DNA of 64,000 nucleotides from Pelagihabitans sp965238025 (GCA_965238025.1 OZ250162.1:3658001-3722000), one strand, 5' to 3'; counted from the first letter of the stretch, positions 16,768-26,198 are shown. Numbers and translations are program-made. The notes: generated from the sequence alone by a model not told the origin.

Positions 16768-18171
16768 ATGAAATACGATTTTGGATTGATTGGTCTCGGT
16801 GTCATGGGGCGTAATTTTATATTGAATGTTGCCGACAATGGTTTTACTGCCTACGGTAATGATTTGGATGCGGAAAAGGTAAATGCACTCAAAGAAGAGG
16901 GCGGTGATGAAAACAGGGTAAACGCCACTACGGACGTCGCCACCTTTGTAAAGGCTTTGGCGACTCCAAGAAAAATCATGATGCTTGTTCCGGCAGGGAA
17001 AATCGTTGATGCCGTTATAGAAGGCTTATTACCTCATATTGATACCGGGGATATCATTATAGACGGCGGGAATTCGTTCTTTACCGATACCGACCGCAGG
17101 GAAGCCTATTTGTCGGAAAAGGGCATCCATTTTTTTGGTGCGGGCGTTTCGGGCGGAGCAAAAGGCGCTCGTAAAGGACCTAGTATTATGCCGGGCGGTT
17201 CTAAAGCAGGCTATGCTGCGGTACAGCCCATTTTTGAAGCTGTTGCAGCTAAATACAAAGGAGAGCCCTGTGTCGCCTACCTAGGGCCGAAATCTGCCGG
17301 GAATTATGTAAAAATGGTACATAACGGTATCGAATACGGACTTATGCAATTGACTTCCGAGATCTACGACCTGCTTAAAAAAGGTGGGGATTTTACCAAT
17401 GAGGAACTGCATGCCACTTATGCCGAATGGAATGAAGGTAGGTTGCAATCTTTTTTAGTAGAGATCACTGCTAAAATCCTTGCGAAAAAAGATGAACTAG
17501 GCGATGGTCATTTGGTGGATAAAATATTGGACAAGGCCAAACAAAAAGGTACTGGAAAATGGACGAGCCAAAACGCGATGGATTTGGGCATTCCCGTCCC
17601 CTCGATCGATATTGCGGTAAGTATGCGCGAAATCTCGGCGCTTAAAGAAGAACGCACACAAGCTGATACGCTATACGACCGGCCCGAGGTGGAAAAAATG
17701 GACAAACAAGTACTGGCAGAGCTTTCAGAAAAAGCCTTGTACTTTTCGTTTATCATTACCTATGCCCAAGGATTACACCAATTGGCCGATGCCTCAAAAG
17801 AATATGGGTATGAATTGGATATTGCGGTTATCGCCAAAATCTGGAGGGCAGGATGTATCATAAGAGCCGGACTCTTGGCCGATATTACCGAGGCCTTTAA
17901 GGCCGATAGCAATTTGCCCAACTTATTGCTTTCACAATCCTTTATTGAAAAAGTACAAGGCACGGTAAGTGCAGCGCGGAAACTTGTGGCCTATGGTGCA
18001 ACCAATGGTATTCCCCTACCCGCACTTTCTAACTCGTTGACCTATTTTGATGCCTATACCTCCACTCGGTTGCCGTTGAATATAATACAGGGGCAACGGG
18101 ACTTTTTTGGTTCCCATACTTATGAGCGATTGGATCGTAAGGGTATTTTTCATACGGAATGGGAAGATTGA
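16768..18171 (+). CDS. gnd: 6-phosphogluconate dehydrogenase, NADP-dependent, decarboxylating
   Basis: The 467-residue enzyme has the Rossmann motif GLGVMGRN (9-16), GGNS (100-103), the substrate loop VSGGAKGARKGPSIMPGG (127-144) and the catalytic region YVKMVHNGIEYG (about 180-191, with Lys182 as the presumed general base). The C-terminal tail has GQRDFFGSHTYERLD. It is the full-length dimeric form and produces ribulose 5-phosphate in the cytoplasm. It is transcribed away from zwf-pgl from a shared intergenic region. Confidence 0.97.
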   Translation: MKYDFGLIGLGVMGRNFILNVADNGFTAYGNDLDAEKVNALKEEGGDENRVNATTDVATFVKALATPRKIMMLVPAGKIVDAVIEGLLPHIDTGDIIIDGGNSFFTDTDRREAYLSEKGIHFFGAGVSGGAKGARKGPSIMPGGSKAGYAAVQPIFEAVAAKYKGEPCVAYLGPKSAGNYVKMVHNGIEYGLMQLTSEIYDLLKKGGDFTNEELHATYAEWNEGRLQSFLVEITAKILAKKDELGDGHLVDKILDKAKQKGTGKWTSQNAMDLGIPVPSIDIAVSMREISALKEERTQADTLYDRPEVEKMDKQVLAELSEKALYFSFIITYAQGLHQLADASKEYGYELDIAVIAKIWRAGCIIRAGLLADITEAFKADSNLPNLLLSQSFIEKVQGTVSAARKLVAYGATNGIPLPALSNSLTYFDAYTSTRLPLNIIQGQRDFFGSHTYERLDRKGIFHTEWED

Positions 18172-18238
18172 TAAAAGGTATACATAATCATATTCCTATG
18201 TTGTGCCAAGTTAAAACGAACATTTTCGATTAGTTATA

Positions 18239-18970
18239 ATGAAAAGAATAAAAACGTCCTTTAAACCTAACTTTCTTATATCTCTAATGATTGGTAGTTG
18301 GCTATTTCTTTTTACAATTCTTATCAAACCTTTTCAACTTGAGCCTTTAATAAATTCTAGATGGTTAACTATGGCATTAGGATATAGCTTAATTGCTTTA
18401 TTTGGTTATCTAATGCTCATTCCTATACAGAGTAAAATTTTCATTAAAGCTAATAAATGGAATCTAAAATATGAGTTTGTATTTTTTCTTCTCTTCTATC
18501 TACTAACTCTAATTCCAAGTTATTTATACCATAAAAGTGATTTTACCAAGGGAATCTACAATTTTCCTGAGTTTAGTATCAATATTTTTCTCCCATCCAT
18601 TATTATTTTAACACCTTTAATAATATTCGCAAGGATGCAGCTAATCAAATTAGTTGATGAGACAAAAGATTTTATAATAATAAATGGAACTTATAAATTA
18701 GATTATTTAAAAATTAAGTCCGCAAAATTAGTTTGTGTTTCCAGTTCAAAAAATTACGTCGACATTCACTACTTAGACAACGGGGTTTTAAGAAAAAAAA
18801 CGATGCGTTCTTCACTTAAAAAAATTGAAAAAGAAGTACCTTTTTTGACTAGAGTTCATCGTTCTCATCTAATAAACCCAAGTCATTTTCGATCTTGGAA
18901 AAACAACAATACACTTTCATTAACCCAAATTGAAATCCCAATAACCAAAACCTTCAAAGAACGTATATAG
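18239..18970 (+). CDS. Membrane-bound LytTR family transcriptional regulator
   Basis: The 243-residue protein has four hydrophobic segments between about residues 12 and 145. A C-terminal LytTR DNA-binding domain follows at about 150-243 (VSSSKNYVDIHYLDNG, RSSLKKIEKEV, RVHRSHLINP). No receiver domain is present, so it is not a two-component regulator; a signal is presumably sensed in or at the membrane. The sequence is visibly A+T-richer than gnd upstream and the decarboxylase downstream. The next gene on the same strand is a serine hydrolase 103 bases away, with a possible terminator between them. Confidence 0.88.
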   Translation: MKRIKTSFKPNFLISLMIGSWLFLFTILIKPFQLEPLINSRWLTMALGYSLIALFGYLMLIPIQSKIFIKANKWNLKYEFVFFLLFYLLTLIPSYLYHKSDFTKGIYNFPEFSINIFLPSIIILTPLIIFARMQLIKLVDETKDFIIINGTYKLDYLKIKSAKLVCVSSSKNYVDIHYLDNGVLRKKTMRSSLKKIEKEVPFLTRVHRSHLINPSHFRSWKNNNTLSLTQIEIPITKTFKERI

Positions 18971-18990
18971 TTTTTTTTGATTTCATACCT

Positions 18991-19026
18991 AAAACACTTC
19001 AATTAGTAACTATTGAGGTTTTTTAA
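18991..19026 (+). terminator. Possible intrinsic terminator after the LytTR gene
   Basis: AAAAC and TTCAAT pair with ATTGAG and GTTTT around a short loop, with a two-base bulge, and a T-run follows. It is weaker than the other terminators in this window. Confidence 0.45.
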
Positions 19027-19073
19027 AAGTATTAACGGGCTAGCATTGATAAATTGCCGTTAAAAAATTATCA

Positions 19074-20540
19074 ATGCAAAAACAGGAAGTATTTAGGCTT
19101 ATTTTTTACACTTTACTTTTTCTAACTATATGCGGGTGTAACGAAAAAGAAATCAATATTAAAACTCTTTTTGGAACAACAATTTCTCAAAAAACAATAG
19201 ACAATTTCATTGAAAACCAAATGGAATTACTGAATATGCCAGCTTTGTCTATTGCGATTATCAATGACGGGAAAGTGGTCTACCATAACGTAAAAGGGTA
19301 TGCAGATAAAGACAAAAAAATATTAGCGGACAATAAATCAATATTTGAGGGAGCATCTATCTCAAAATCAGTTTTTGGATTTTTTACAATGACGTTCGTC
19401 GTAGACGGAATACTTGATTTGGATAAGCCTCTTTACCAATACTTGCCAAATCCTAATATTGAGAATGACGAAAGGTATAAAAAAATAACAGCGAGAATGG
19501 TGCTTTCCCATCGCTCTGGATTTCCCAATTGGCGCGACGATTACCCTGATAAAAGACTATTTATTCAATTTGAGCCAGGAACCGAATATCATTATTCTGG
19601 AGAGGGTTATCAATATTTAGCAGAAGTTTTAAAACATATATTAAACACTAATTGGGCAGGATTAGAAGAAGAATTTCAAAAAAGAGTGGCCAGACCGTTT
19701 AAAATGAAACACACTAAGTTCATAAAAGATAATTATATCAGAAAGCATAAAGTCCAACCTTATGATAAAGATGGAAATTGGATTGATAAAAGTGCTGATG
19801 AATGGTGGAAAAGTAGAGACTCCGTTTTTGTAGCACCAACAACAATTCACTCAGAGGCGATCGATTTTTCTAAATGGATGATTGCTATTATGAATAAGCA
19901 AGGTTTGACAGAAAAAGGATTTGAGGAACTTTATAAACCACATTCCGAAATCAGTAACGGATTCTTGAGCGAAGATTACACATTAGGCTTCTCTAAACTG
20001 TCCGTTCTAAATCTTGGTGAATTATATTCTCATAGCGGAAATAATACTGGATTTTCCTCGCATTTTACATTGGATAAAGATAAAAAATGGGGTTTTGTTT
20101 TCTTAACTAATTCTAAGGCTGGAGACCAATTTGCCTTAAACCTCACTTATAATTTATTACTATCTGGAACTATTAAAAAGCAAATTGCAATAGGGCTTTC
20201 CTTACTGTTTGCAACAATACTTTTAATCTTGAACCTTATTCTTGTTTTTTTCAATAAATCTACAATGCTAAAAATTCGAAAATCAAATCTTGGAATTGGA
20301 TTAATAGTCTGTTTTTGTATAATTGTGTCGTTAATTTTAATGCTTAGCGCGAACTATGGAATTGTAACTTATTCGTATCTACTAACAATTTTGATTGTTT
20401 TATTTTTAGGTTTGAAAACATTTGTTTTGATTATTGAGCATTGGAGAAAATGTAATGGAAAAAAGATTGAATTGGTTTTTCAAACTGTTTTTCTTTTTAA
20501 TGTTCTGGTTTCAGGAGTTGCAATAGGAATTTTGCAATAA
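19074..20540 (+). CDS. Serine hydrolase, beta-lactamase/PBP4-like family, lipoprotein with C-terminal membrane helices
   Basis: The 488-residue protein has a lipoprotein-like signal (TICGC, Cys22) and the class C beta-lactamase-related fold. It shows SISK (Ser95-Lys98) as SxxK, Tyr174-Ser-Gly as the YxN-equivalent motif and HSGNNTG as the HxG-type motif near 325. Residues from about 370 to the end form three or four hydrophobic segments, an addition to the usual catalytic domain. Relatives include peptidases and esterases, and true beta-lactamase activity is unlikely. It shares low G+C with the LytTR gene before it, which suggests that the two arrived together. Confidence 0.88.
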   Translation: MQKQEVFRLIFYTLLFLTICGCNEKEINIKTLFGTTISQKTIDNFIENQMELLNMPALSIAIINDGKVVYHNVKGYADKDKKILADNKSIFEGASISKSVFGFFTMTFVVDGILDLDKPLYQYLPNPNIENDERYKKITARMVLSHRSGFPNWRDDYPDKRLFIQFEPGTEYHYSGEGYQYLAEVLKHILNTNWAGLEEEFQKRVARPFKMKHTKFIKDNYIRKHKVQPYDKDGNWIDKSADEWWKSRDSVFVAPTTIHSEAIDFSKWMIAIMNKQGLTEKGFEELYKPHSEISNGFLSEDYTLGFSKLSVLNLGELYSHSGNNTGFSSHFTLDKDKKWGFVFLTNSKAGDQFALNLTYNLLLSGTIKKQIAIGLSLLFATILLILNLILVFFNKSTMLKIRKSNLGIGLIVCFCIIVSLILMLSANYGIVTYSYLLTILIVLFLGLKTFVLIIEHWRKCNGKKIELVFQTVFLFNVLVSGVAIGILQ

Positions 20541-20650
20541 GCCCAATAATGACGTTGATAGCTTTTGCATTTACAAATAATAAACTTTGAGCAGAATATG
20601 ACAATAAAATTGGGCTTTGACAACGACTTTAAAAGGCGAAAACAAAAAAT

Positions 20651-22069
20651 ATGAAGTCAAAAGAATTTCGAAAACATGCACATCAATTTGTAGATTGGAT
20701 GGCCGATTATATGGATAATGTGGAGGATTACCCGGTAAAATCGCAAGTAAGGCCAAAGGAAGTTTACCAACAAATAAAGGATGGTATACCAAACCAAGGC
20801 GAAGACATTGATGCTATTTTCGAAGATTTTAAAAGCATCATCATCCCTGGGATCACGCATTGGCAAAACCCAAACTTTTTTGCCTATTTTCAGGCCAATA
20901 CCAGTCCTCCCTCGATATTAGCGGAAATGCTGACCGCTACCTTAGGAGTACAAGGAATGAAATGGGATACTTCCCCAGCTTCCACAGAACTTGAGGAACG
21001 AATGATGGAATGGCTGAGGGATGCCCTGGGAATTCCAAACGAATGGACGGGTGTCATACAAGACTCAGCTTCCATGGCTACCTTGGCTTCCATAATTACA
21101 GCGCGGGAGCAAAAATCCGACCACCAAATAAATAATGAAGGCTTTGAAGGGTTCACGAGTTTTAGAATTTACTGTTCGGAAGAAACACATTCGTCAATTG
21201 AAAAAGGAGCTAAGATAGCTGGATTGGGCAAGCAGAATGTAGTAAAGATCCCAACCGACGACAAATTGGCCATGGATGCTGATCAATTGCGCGCCAAAAT
21301 AAATGATGATATTGCTAAAGGGTATAAACCCCTGTGCATTGTGGCAGCCATTGGAACCACCGGCACCCTCGCCATGGATCCATTGAACAAAATAGCCGAG
21401 CTAGCTGAAAAATTAAAGATTTGGCTACATGTAGATGCAGCCTATGCAGGGGCTGCCCTATTGCTTCCGGAATATCAAGGGCTAATCAACGGAATTGAAA
21501 AAGCCGATAGTTTTGTCTTTAACGCGCACAAATGGCTTTTTACAAATTTTGATTGTTCCGTTTACTTTGTAAAGGATAAAAATGCCCTGGTAAATACATT
21601 TTCCATCCTTCCCGAATACCTTAAATCAAAATCTGACGGAATCGTAAACAATCATTCCGATTGGGGAATTCCTTTAGGCAGGCGTTTTCGCTCCTTAAAA
21701 CTTTGGTTCGTAATGCGACATTACGGTTTAGAAGGGCTGCAAAACAAACTTAGGTTTCATATTGAACTGGCAAAGTGGTTGGAAAATGCGATTGTCAAGT
21801 CCTCAGAGTTTGAGTTGGTCGTACCTCGTACCATGAACCTGGTGTGCTTCCGTTTTAAACCACAAAAGCCCTATAGCAACGAGGAACTGAACGATTTAAA
21901 TGAAGCGCTTTTACACAAATTAAATACCACGGGATCTATTTACCTCACGCATACCAAGGTCAGTGAAATTTACACACTTAGAATGTCTATCGGGCAAACA
22001 AATATAAAACGAAGCCATGTGGAAAAGTCCTGGGAGCTAATAACAAAGATATCAAGCACCATTATCTAG
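20651..22069 (+). CDS. PLP-dependent aromatic-L-amino-acid decarboxylase family protein
   Basis: This 472-residue enzyme belongs to group II PLP decarboxylases. The N-terminal region is typical (ITHWQNPNFFAYF near 68-80, QGMKWDTSPASTELEE near 101-116). His180 stacks on the cofactor, Asp262 (HVDAAYAG) binds the pyridine nitrogen, and Lys294 in NAHKW forms the Schiff base. Full length suggests an active enzyme. It resembles tyrosine/tryptophan/DOPA decarboxylases more than glutamate decarboxylase, but exact substrate cannot be set from sequence. It is followed by a small GIY-YIG-like gene on the same strand. Confidence 0.93.
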   Translation: MKSKEFRKHAHQFVDWMADYMDNVEDYPVKSQVRPKEVYQQIKDGIPNQGEDIDAIFEDFKSIIIPGITHWQNPNFFAYFQANTSPPSILAEMLTATLGVQGMKWDTSPASTELEERMMEWLRDALGIPNEWTGVIQDSASMATLASIITAREQKSDHQINNEGFEGFTSFRIYCSEETHSSIEKGAKIAGLGKQNVVKIPTDDKLAMDADQLRAKINDDIAKGYKPLCIVAAIGTTGTLAMDPLNKIAELAEKLKIWLHVDAAYAGAALLLPEYQGLINGIEKADSFVFNAHKWLFTNFDCSVYFVKDKNALVNTFSILPEYLKSKSDGIVNNHSDWGIPLGRRFRSLKLWFVMRHYGLEGLQNKLRFHIELAKWLENAIVKSSEFELVVPRTMNLVCFRFKPQKPYSNEELNDLNEALLHKLNTTGSIYLTHTKVSEIYTLRMSIGQTNIKRSHVEKSWELITKISSTII

Positions 22070-22117
22070 TCGCTCCTGAATTATAATTTGGGAGAAATAA
22101 TTATTGAGATTAAACAT

Positions 22118-22468
22118 ATGGGGAAAACGCAATACCGTATTTATGTGATAGAACTACACAAAAAAGTGTTTAGTGAGAACAGGAAGTTCCGCGAGGCCAA
22201 TCCGCAGTTTAATGGAGTGTTGGAGTGCCTATATGTAGGTATGACGAGTAAAACACCCAAGGAACGTTTTTTACAACATAAAACGGGCTATATAAACAAA
22301 AAAGGCCATAAACTTTCGGCCAATATTGTTCAAAAATACGGTTCTTACCTTCGTCCCAGTCTCTACAATCACATTGTGCCTTTGACAACCCGGGCCGAGG
22401 CCCTTGAAATGGAAGAAATTTTGGCATTGGAACTTCGCAGGAAAAAGTATGCGGTTTGGTTTAATTGA
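22118..22468 (+). CDS. Putative GIY-YIG-like small protein
   Basis: The 116-residue protein contains YRIYVIEL near the start and CLYVGMTSKTPKERFLQHK about 30 residues later. The second resembles the YIG strand plus the conserved Arg helix of GIY-YIG nucleases. A later Glu-rich helix (ALEMEEILALELRRKKYAVW) is in the place of the metal-binding Glu. The insertion between the two motifs is unusual. I chose the ATG at 22118; the frame extends to a TTG at 22088, but those ten residues are not needed by the domain. Catalytic competence is uncertain. Confidence 0.65.
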   Translation: MGKTQYRIYVIELHKKVFSENRKFREANPQFNGVLECLYVGMTSKTPKERFLQHKTGYINKKGHKLSANIVQKYGSYLRPSLYNHIVPLTTRAEALEMEEILALELRRKKYAVWFN

Positions 22469-22514
22469 AAAAGACCAAGGAACGCTGCGCACTCTTAAAC
22501 GGTAGGTAGGCTTT

Positions 22515-22550
22515 CAGAGCCAAGACATATGAACTTTAATCTTGGTTCTG
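22515..22550. terminator. Stem-loop in convergent intergenic region
   Basis: CAGAGCCAAGA (22515-22525) pairs with TCTTGGTTCTG (22540-22550) with one G-U wobble. It lies between two converging genes and could terminate both, although neither side has a long T-run. Confidence 0.45.
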
Positions 22551-22578
22551 GCCTCCGAAAATCTTGTCTCTTCCTATT

Positions 22579-23100
22579 TTATCGCGTTCTCGATGACTTA
22601 AAGGTATGTAGAATACCAAAGTTTATAGTCGACCATGTGGCCCCATCCAACTTAATGGAAGTATGCGATGCGTTTATTTCGGTATAGGTACCAAAAAGGT
22701 AGCCGATTATAGGCCGAAAATAAAGTCCACCATCATTACCATCACTAATGCCAAAGGCCTGGCCAACATCTACACCTAAGGAGAAATCTTGTGATGGCCA
22801 TATCCTCGCCGATAATGCCAAGGGAATAAAATCAATTGCCTTATTGTCTTCAATGGTCACTCCGGCCTCTTCCAGAACAAAAGTCTTCGGAAAACCATGT
22901 ATGATTCCTGTCATGACCCCTAAATCTACAACCTCACCCAAGGCCCTCATATAACCAATATCTGCCCCAACCATAACGCTGGAAAAATCATTAAAATCGT
23001 TGTATGGAAGCCCGGCCTGAATGCCCAATTTAATTCCCTCTTGTGCGTACAGTCCGTTACCAATCAGGGTAACCACTAGAATAAAAAGTACTTTTTTCAT
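22579..23100 (-). CDS. Small outer-membrane beta-barrel-like protein
   Basis: The 173-residue product has a signal peptide (MKKVLFILVVTLIGNGLYAQ). Alternating amphipathic strands follow (IKLGIQAGLPYNDF, VGADIGYMRAL, DLGVMTGIIHGF, ARIWPSQDFSLGVDVGQAFG), ending in STINFGILHTFKSSRTR. This looks like an eight-stranded porin-like barrel of the outer-membrane beta-barrel protein family. No enzyme motif is present. It is transcribed toward the GIY-YIG-like gene and stands alone. Confidence 0.7.
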   Translation of the reverse strand: MKKVLFILVVTLIGNGLYAQEGIKLGIQAGLPYNDFNDFSSVMVGADIGYMRALGEVVDLGVMTGIIHGFPKTFVLEEAGVTIEDNKAIDFIPLALSARIWPSQDFSLGVDVGQAFGISDGNDGGLYFRPIIGYLFGTYTEINASHTSIKLDGATWSTINFGILHTFKSSRTR

Positions 23101-23278
23101 GTTTTAAGGTTTGGTTTGATGCAACTAAGCTAGATGGTTCTTGGAATTCCATTAAATTTTTGTTGCCAAACCCCTTAAAATGGTGGTAGAAGTGTTGTTT
23201 CTTGATTTTTGTCTATTAAAAATGAGGGATACTCAATCAATTCAGAAAGGGTTTACCTATCAAAAAATCGGTGCGCCC

Positions 23279-23330
23279 GAGCGTAGCCGAGGGCGGCTGA
23301 GCGAAGCCGAAGCCCCTTCGGTTGCGCTCA
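23279..23330. repeat. Interspersed GAGCGnAGCCGA-type repeat, partly palindromic
   Basis: Three related units occur: GAGCGTAGCCGAGGGC (23279), GAGCGAAGCCGAAGC (23299) and an inverted TTCGGTTGCGCTC (23317-23329). The last two form a 14-position stem with one mismatch and one wobble around a 5-base loop. Sequences of this type are, as I remember, dispersed in multiple copies in Bacteroidota genomes. It lies just after the carB stop and could also act in 3' end formation of that mRNA. Its G+C content is far above that of its surroundings. Confidence 0.75.
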
Positions 23331-23345
23331 GAACAATACAGAAAA

Positions 23346-26198
23346 TTATTTGCTCAAGTACATCTTACGACGAGCATACAGATTATAGAACTCATCATCT
23401 TTTAAACTATCAATAAACAAAATGCTTTCCCCTGTACTTTTCATTTCGGGGCCTAGATTTTTGTTTACATTCGGGAATTTGTTAAAGGAAAAGACAGGTT
23501 GCTTGATCGCAAAACCTTCCAACTTTGGTTTAAAATCAAAGTCCCTTACCTTTTTCTCCCCGAGCATTACCTTGGTGGCATAGTTTACGTAGGGTTCATT
23601 GTATGCCTTTGCAATAAACGGAACCGTTCGCGATGCCCTTGGGTTTGCTTCTATGATATAAACGATATCATCTTTAATAGCGAATTGAATATTGATAAGA
23701 CCAACCGTTTTCAAGGCCAAGGCTATCTTCTTGGTATGATCTTTAATCTGTTGTAATACAAACTCCCCTAGGTTAAACGGAGGTAAGGTCGCGTTCGAAT
23801 CCCCCGAATGTATTCCGCAGGGCTCAATATGCTCCATGATACCAATGATATAAATATCCTCGCCATCGCAAATGGCATCGGCCTCGGCCTCAATGGCACC
23901 GTCCAGGTAATGATCCAACAACAACTTGTTATTCGGGATCTTTCGTAATAAATCTACCACATGGGCTTCCAATTCTTCCTTATTGATAACGATTTTCATC
24001 CCCTGCCCTCCTAAAACATAGGATGGCCGTATCAATAAAGGAAAATCAAGTTCATCTGCCAATTGTAAGGCGTCATCTGCCGTTTCGGCGACCCCAAATC
24101 TTGGGAAAGGAATATTATTCTCCTTCAACATTTCGGAAAAACTGCCGCGATCTTCGGCTAAATCTAAGGCCTCGTAGCTGGTGCCAATAATTTTTATACC
24201 ATATTTAGAAAGCTTCTCGGCCAGCTTTAAGGCGGTCTGTCCGCCCAACTGAACTATTACACCTTCGGGCTTTTCATGACGGATTATGTCATAGATATGT
24301 TCCCAGTATACCGGCTCAAAATACAACTTGTCTGCCGTATCAAAATCGGTACTTACCGTTTCGGGATTACAATTGATCATAATGGTTTCATAACCGCATT
24401 CAGCGGCGGCAAGAACACCGTGAACACAGCAGTAATCAAATTCGATACCTTGGCCTATCCTATTAGGTCCAGATCCCAGGACCACTATTTTCTTTTTGTC
24501 GGTAACGGAGCTGTCATTATCTACATAACGCTCGCCTTCGGCCGTCTCAATTTCGGTTTCAAAAGTAGAGTAATAATAAGGTGTCATGGCCTTGAACTCC
24601 GCAGCACAGGTATCTACAAGCTTATATACACGATCTATTTTTAGTTCTTCCCGTTTTTTATAGACCTCGCTCTCATAACAATCTAACATGTACGCGATTT
24701 GACGATCGGCAAAGCCTTTCTGTTTGGCCTCTAGCAACAAATCCTTTGTTAAACTTGCAATGGTGTATTTTGAAATTTCCTTTTCTAAGAAATGGAGCTC
24801 CTCATATTGCTTTAAGAACCACATATCTATTTTTGTGATTTCATGTATACGACTCAAGGGAATACCAATCTGAATCGCATCGTAAATAACAAAAACTCTA
24901 TCCCAACTAGGGATGGTCAATTTTCGAATGATCTTTTCGTAATCCTTATAACCTTTGCCATCAGCTCCTAGACCATTTCTTTTTATTTCTAAAGATTGGG
25001 TGGCTTTTTGTAATGCTTCTTGAAAAGAACGCCCTATACCCATTACTTCCCCAACCGATTTCATTTGAAGTCCCAAAGTTCTATCGGAACCTTCAAATTT
25101 ATCGAAGTTCCAACGTGGAATTTTTACGATAACATAATCCAAAGTAGGTTCGAACAAAGCTGAAGTAGATTTGGTAATTTGATTGTCCAGCTCATCCAAA
25201 TGGTAGCCGATCGCCAATTTTGAGGCAATTTTGGCGATAGGATACCCCGTTGCCTTAGAAGCTAAGGCGGAAGAACGGGAAACCCGTGGGTTGATCTCAA
25301 TTGCAATAATATCTTCCTTCTCATCCGGACTAACCGCAAACTGTACGTTACACCCACCTGCAAAATCACCAATGCTCCGCATCATATGAATTGCCATATC
25401 CCTCATTCTCTGAAAAGTTCTGTCCGATAAGGTCATTGCGGGGGCAACTGTTATCGAATCTCCTGTATGGATACCCATGGGATCCATATTCTCAATAGTA
25501 CAGATTATAACTACATTATCGTTTTTGTCCCTTAGCAGCTCTAACTCATACTCTTTCCAGCCCATGAGGGCCTTATCGATCATGACTTCATGAATAGGCG
25601 AAACTTCAAGTCCCCGACTGAGCAACTCATCAAAATCTTCAGGGTCATACACGATAGATGCGCCTGCGCCTCCCAGTGTATATGACGCCCTAATTACCAA
25701 TGGAAAGCCAAATTCCTGCGCAATTTCCTTTCCTTTTAAAAAGGATGTTGCCGTTGCCTGAGGTGCCATACCAACACCAATTTTCAGCATCAGTTCACGA
25801 AATTTTTCCCGGTCCTCTGTGATATTAATGGCATCGATATCTACGCCAATGATCTCCACCCCAAAATCTTCCCAAATACCTTTCTCATCTGCTTCTATAC
25901 AGAGATTCAGGGCCGTCTGACCTCCCATGGTCGGAAGAACCGCATCTATCTGAGGATGCTCCTTTAAAATTTCAATAATCGATTTCGTTGTTAAAGGCTT
26001 CAGGTAAATATGATCGGCCATACTGGGGTCGGTCATAATCGTAGCAGGATTACTGTTGATCAAGACGGTCTCGATACCGTCTTCCCTCAATGAACGTAAC
26101 GCTTGCGATCCCGAATAATCGAACTCGCACGCCTGACCGATTATGATGGGACCCGAACCAATAATTAAAATCGACTTTAAATCTTTTCTTTTTGGCAT
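23346..26198 (-). CDS. carB: Carbamoyl-phosphate synthase large subunit, form without regulatory domain
   Basis: The 950-residue protein contains both ATP-grasp synthetase halves. The first starts at GSGPIIIGQACEFDYSG and the second, near residue 555, at GSGPNRIGQGIEFDYC. Each has its LGGQG/LGGAG loop and NPR motif (EINPRVSRSSAL, EANPRASRTVPF). It ends shortly after LGPEMKSTGE. E. coli CarB is 1073 residues and continues there with the MGS-like allosteric domain, so this protein lacks that domain; no frameshift is seen and the stop is followed by a repeat. It supplies carbamoyl phosphate for pyrimidines and arginine. The carA gene is not in the window. Confidence 0.95.
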   Translation of the reverse strand: MPKRKDLKSILIIGSGPIIIGQACEFDYSGSQALRSLREDGIETVLINSNPATIMTDPSMADHIYLKPLTTKSIIEILKEHPQIDAVLPTMGGQTALNLCIEADEKGIWEDFGVEIIGVDIDAINITEDREKFRELMLKIGVGMAPQATATSFLKGKEIAQEFGFPLVIRASYTLGGAGASIVYDPEDFDELLSRGLEVSPIHEVMIDKALMGWKEYELELLRDKNDNVVIICTIENMDPMGIHTGDSITVAPAMTLSDRTFQRMRDMAIHMMRSIGDFAGGCNVQFAVSPDEKEDIIAIEINPRVSRSSALASKATGYPIAKIASKLAIGYHLDELDNQITKSTSALFEPTLDYVIVKIPRWNFDKFEGSDRTLGLQMKSVGEVMGIGRSFQEALQKATQSLEIKRNGLGADGKGYKDYEKIIRKLTIPSWDRVFVIYDAIQIGIPLSRIHEITKIDMWFLKQYEELHFLEKEISKYTIASLTKDLLLEAKQKGFADRQIAYMLDCYESEVYKKREELKIDRVYKLVDTCAAEFKAMTPYYYSTFETEIETAEGERYVDNDSSVTDKKKIVVLGSGPNRIGQGIEFDYCCVHGVLAAAECGYETIMINCNPETVSTDFDTADKLYFEPVYWEHIYDIIRHEKPEGVIVQLGGQTALKLAEKLSKYGIKIIGTSYEALDLAEDRGSFSEMLKENNIPFPRFGVAETADDALQLADELDFPLLIRPSYVLGGQGMKIVINKEELEAHVVDLLRKIPNNKLLLDHYLDGAIEAEADAICDGEDIYIIGIMEHIEPCGIHSGDSNATLPPFNLGEFVLQQIKDHTKKIALALKTVGLINIQFAIKDDIVYIIEANPRASRTVPFIAKAYNEPYVNYATKVMLGEKKVRDFDFKPKLEGFAIKQPVFSFNKFPNVNKNLGPEMKSTGESILFIDSLKDDEFYNLYARRKMYLSK

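Noticed and set aside
20539..20617. Inverted repeat AAGCCCAAT / ATTGGGCTT after the serine hydrolase gene
   Set aside because: The loop of about 60 bases is too large for a convincing terminator. It might be an element boundary, but there is no transposase or target duplication.
23180..23416. Plus-strand 78-codon frame across the GAGCG repeat
   Set aside because: It runs through a non-coding repeat and into carB in antisense, with no protein-like composition.
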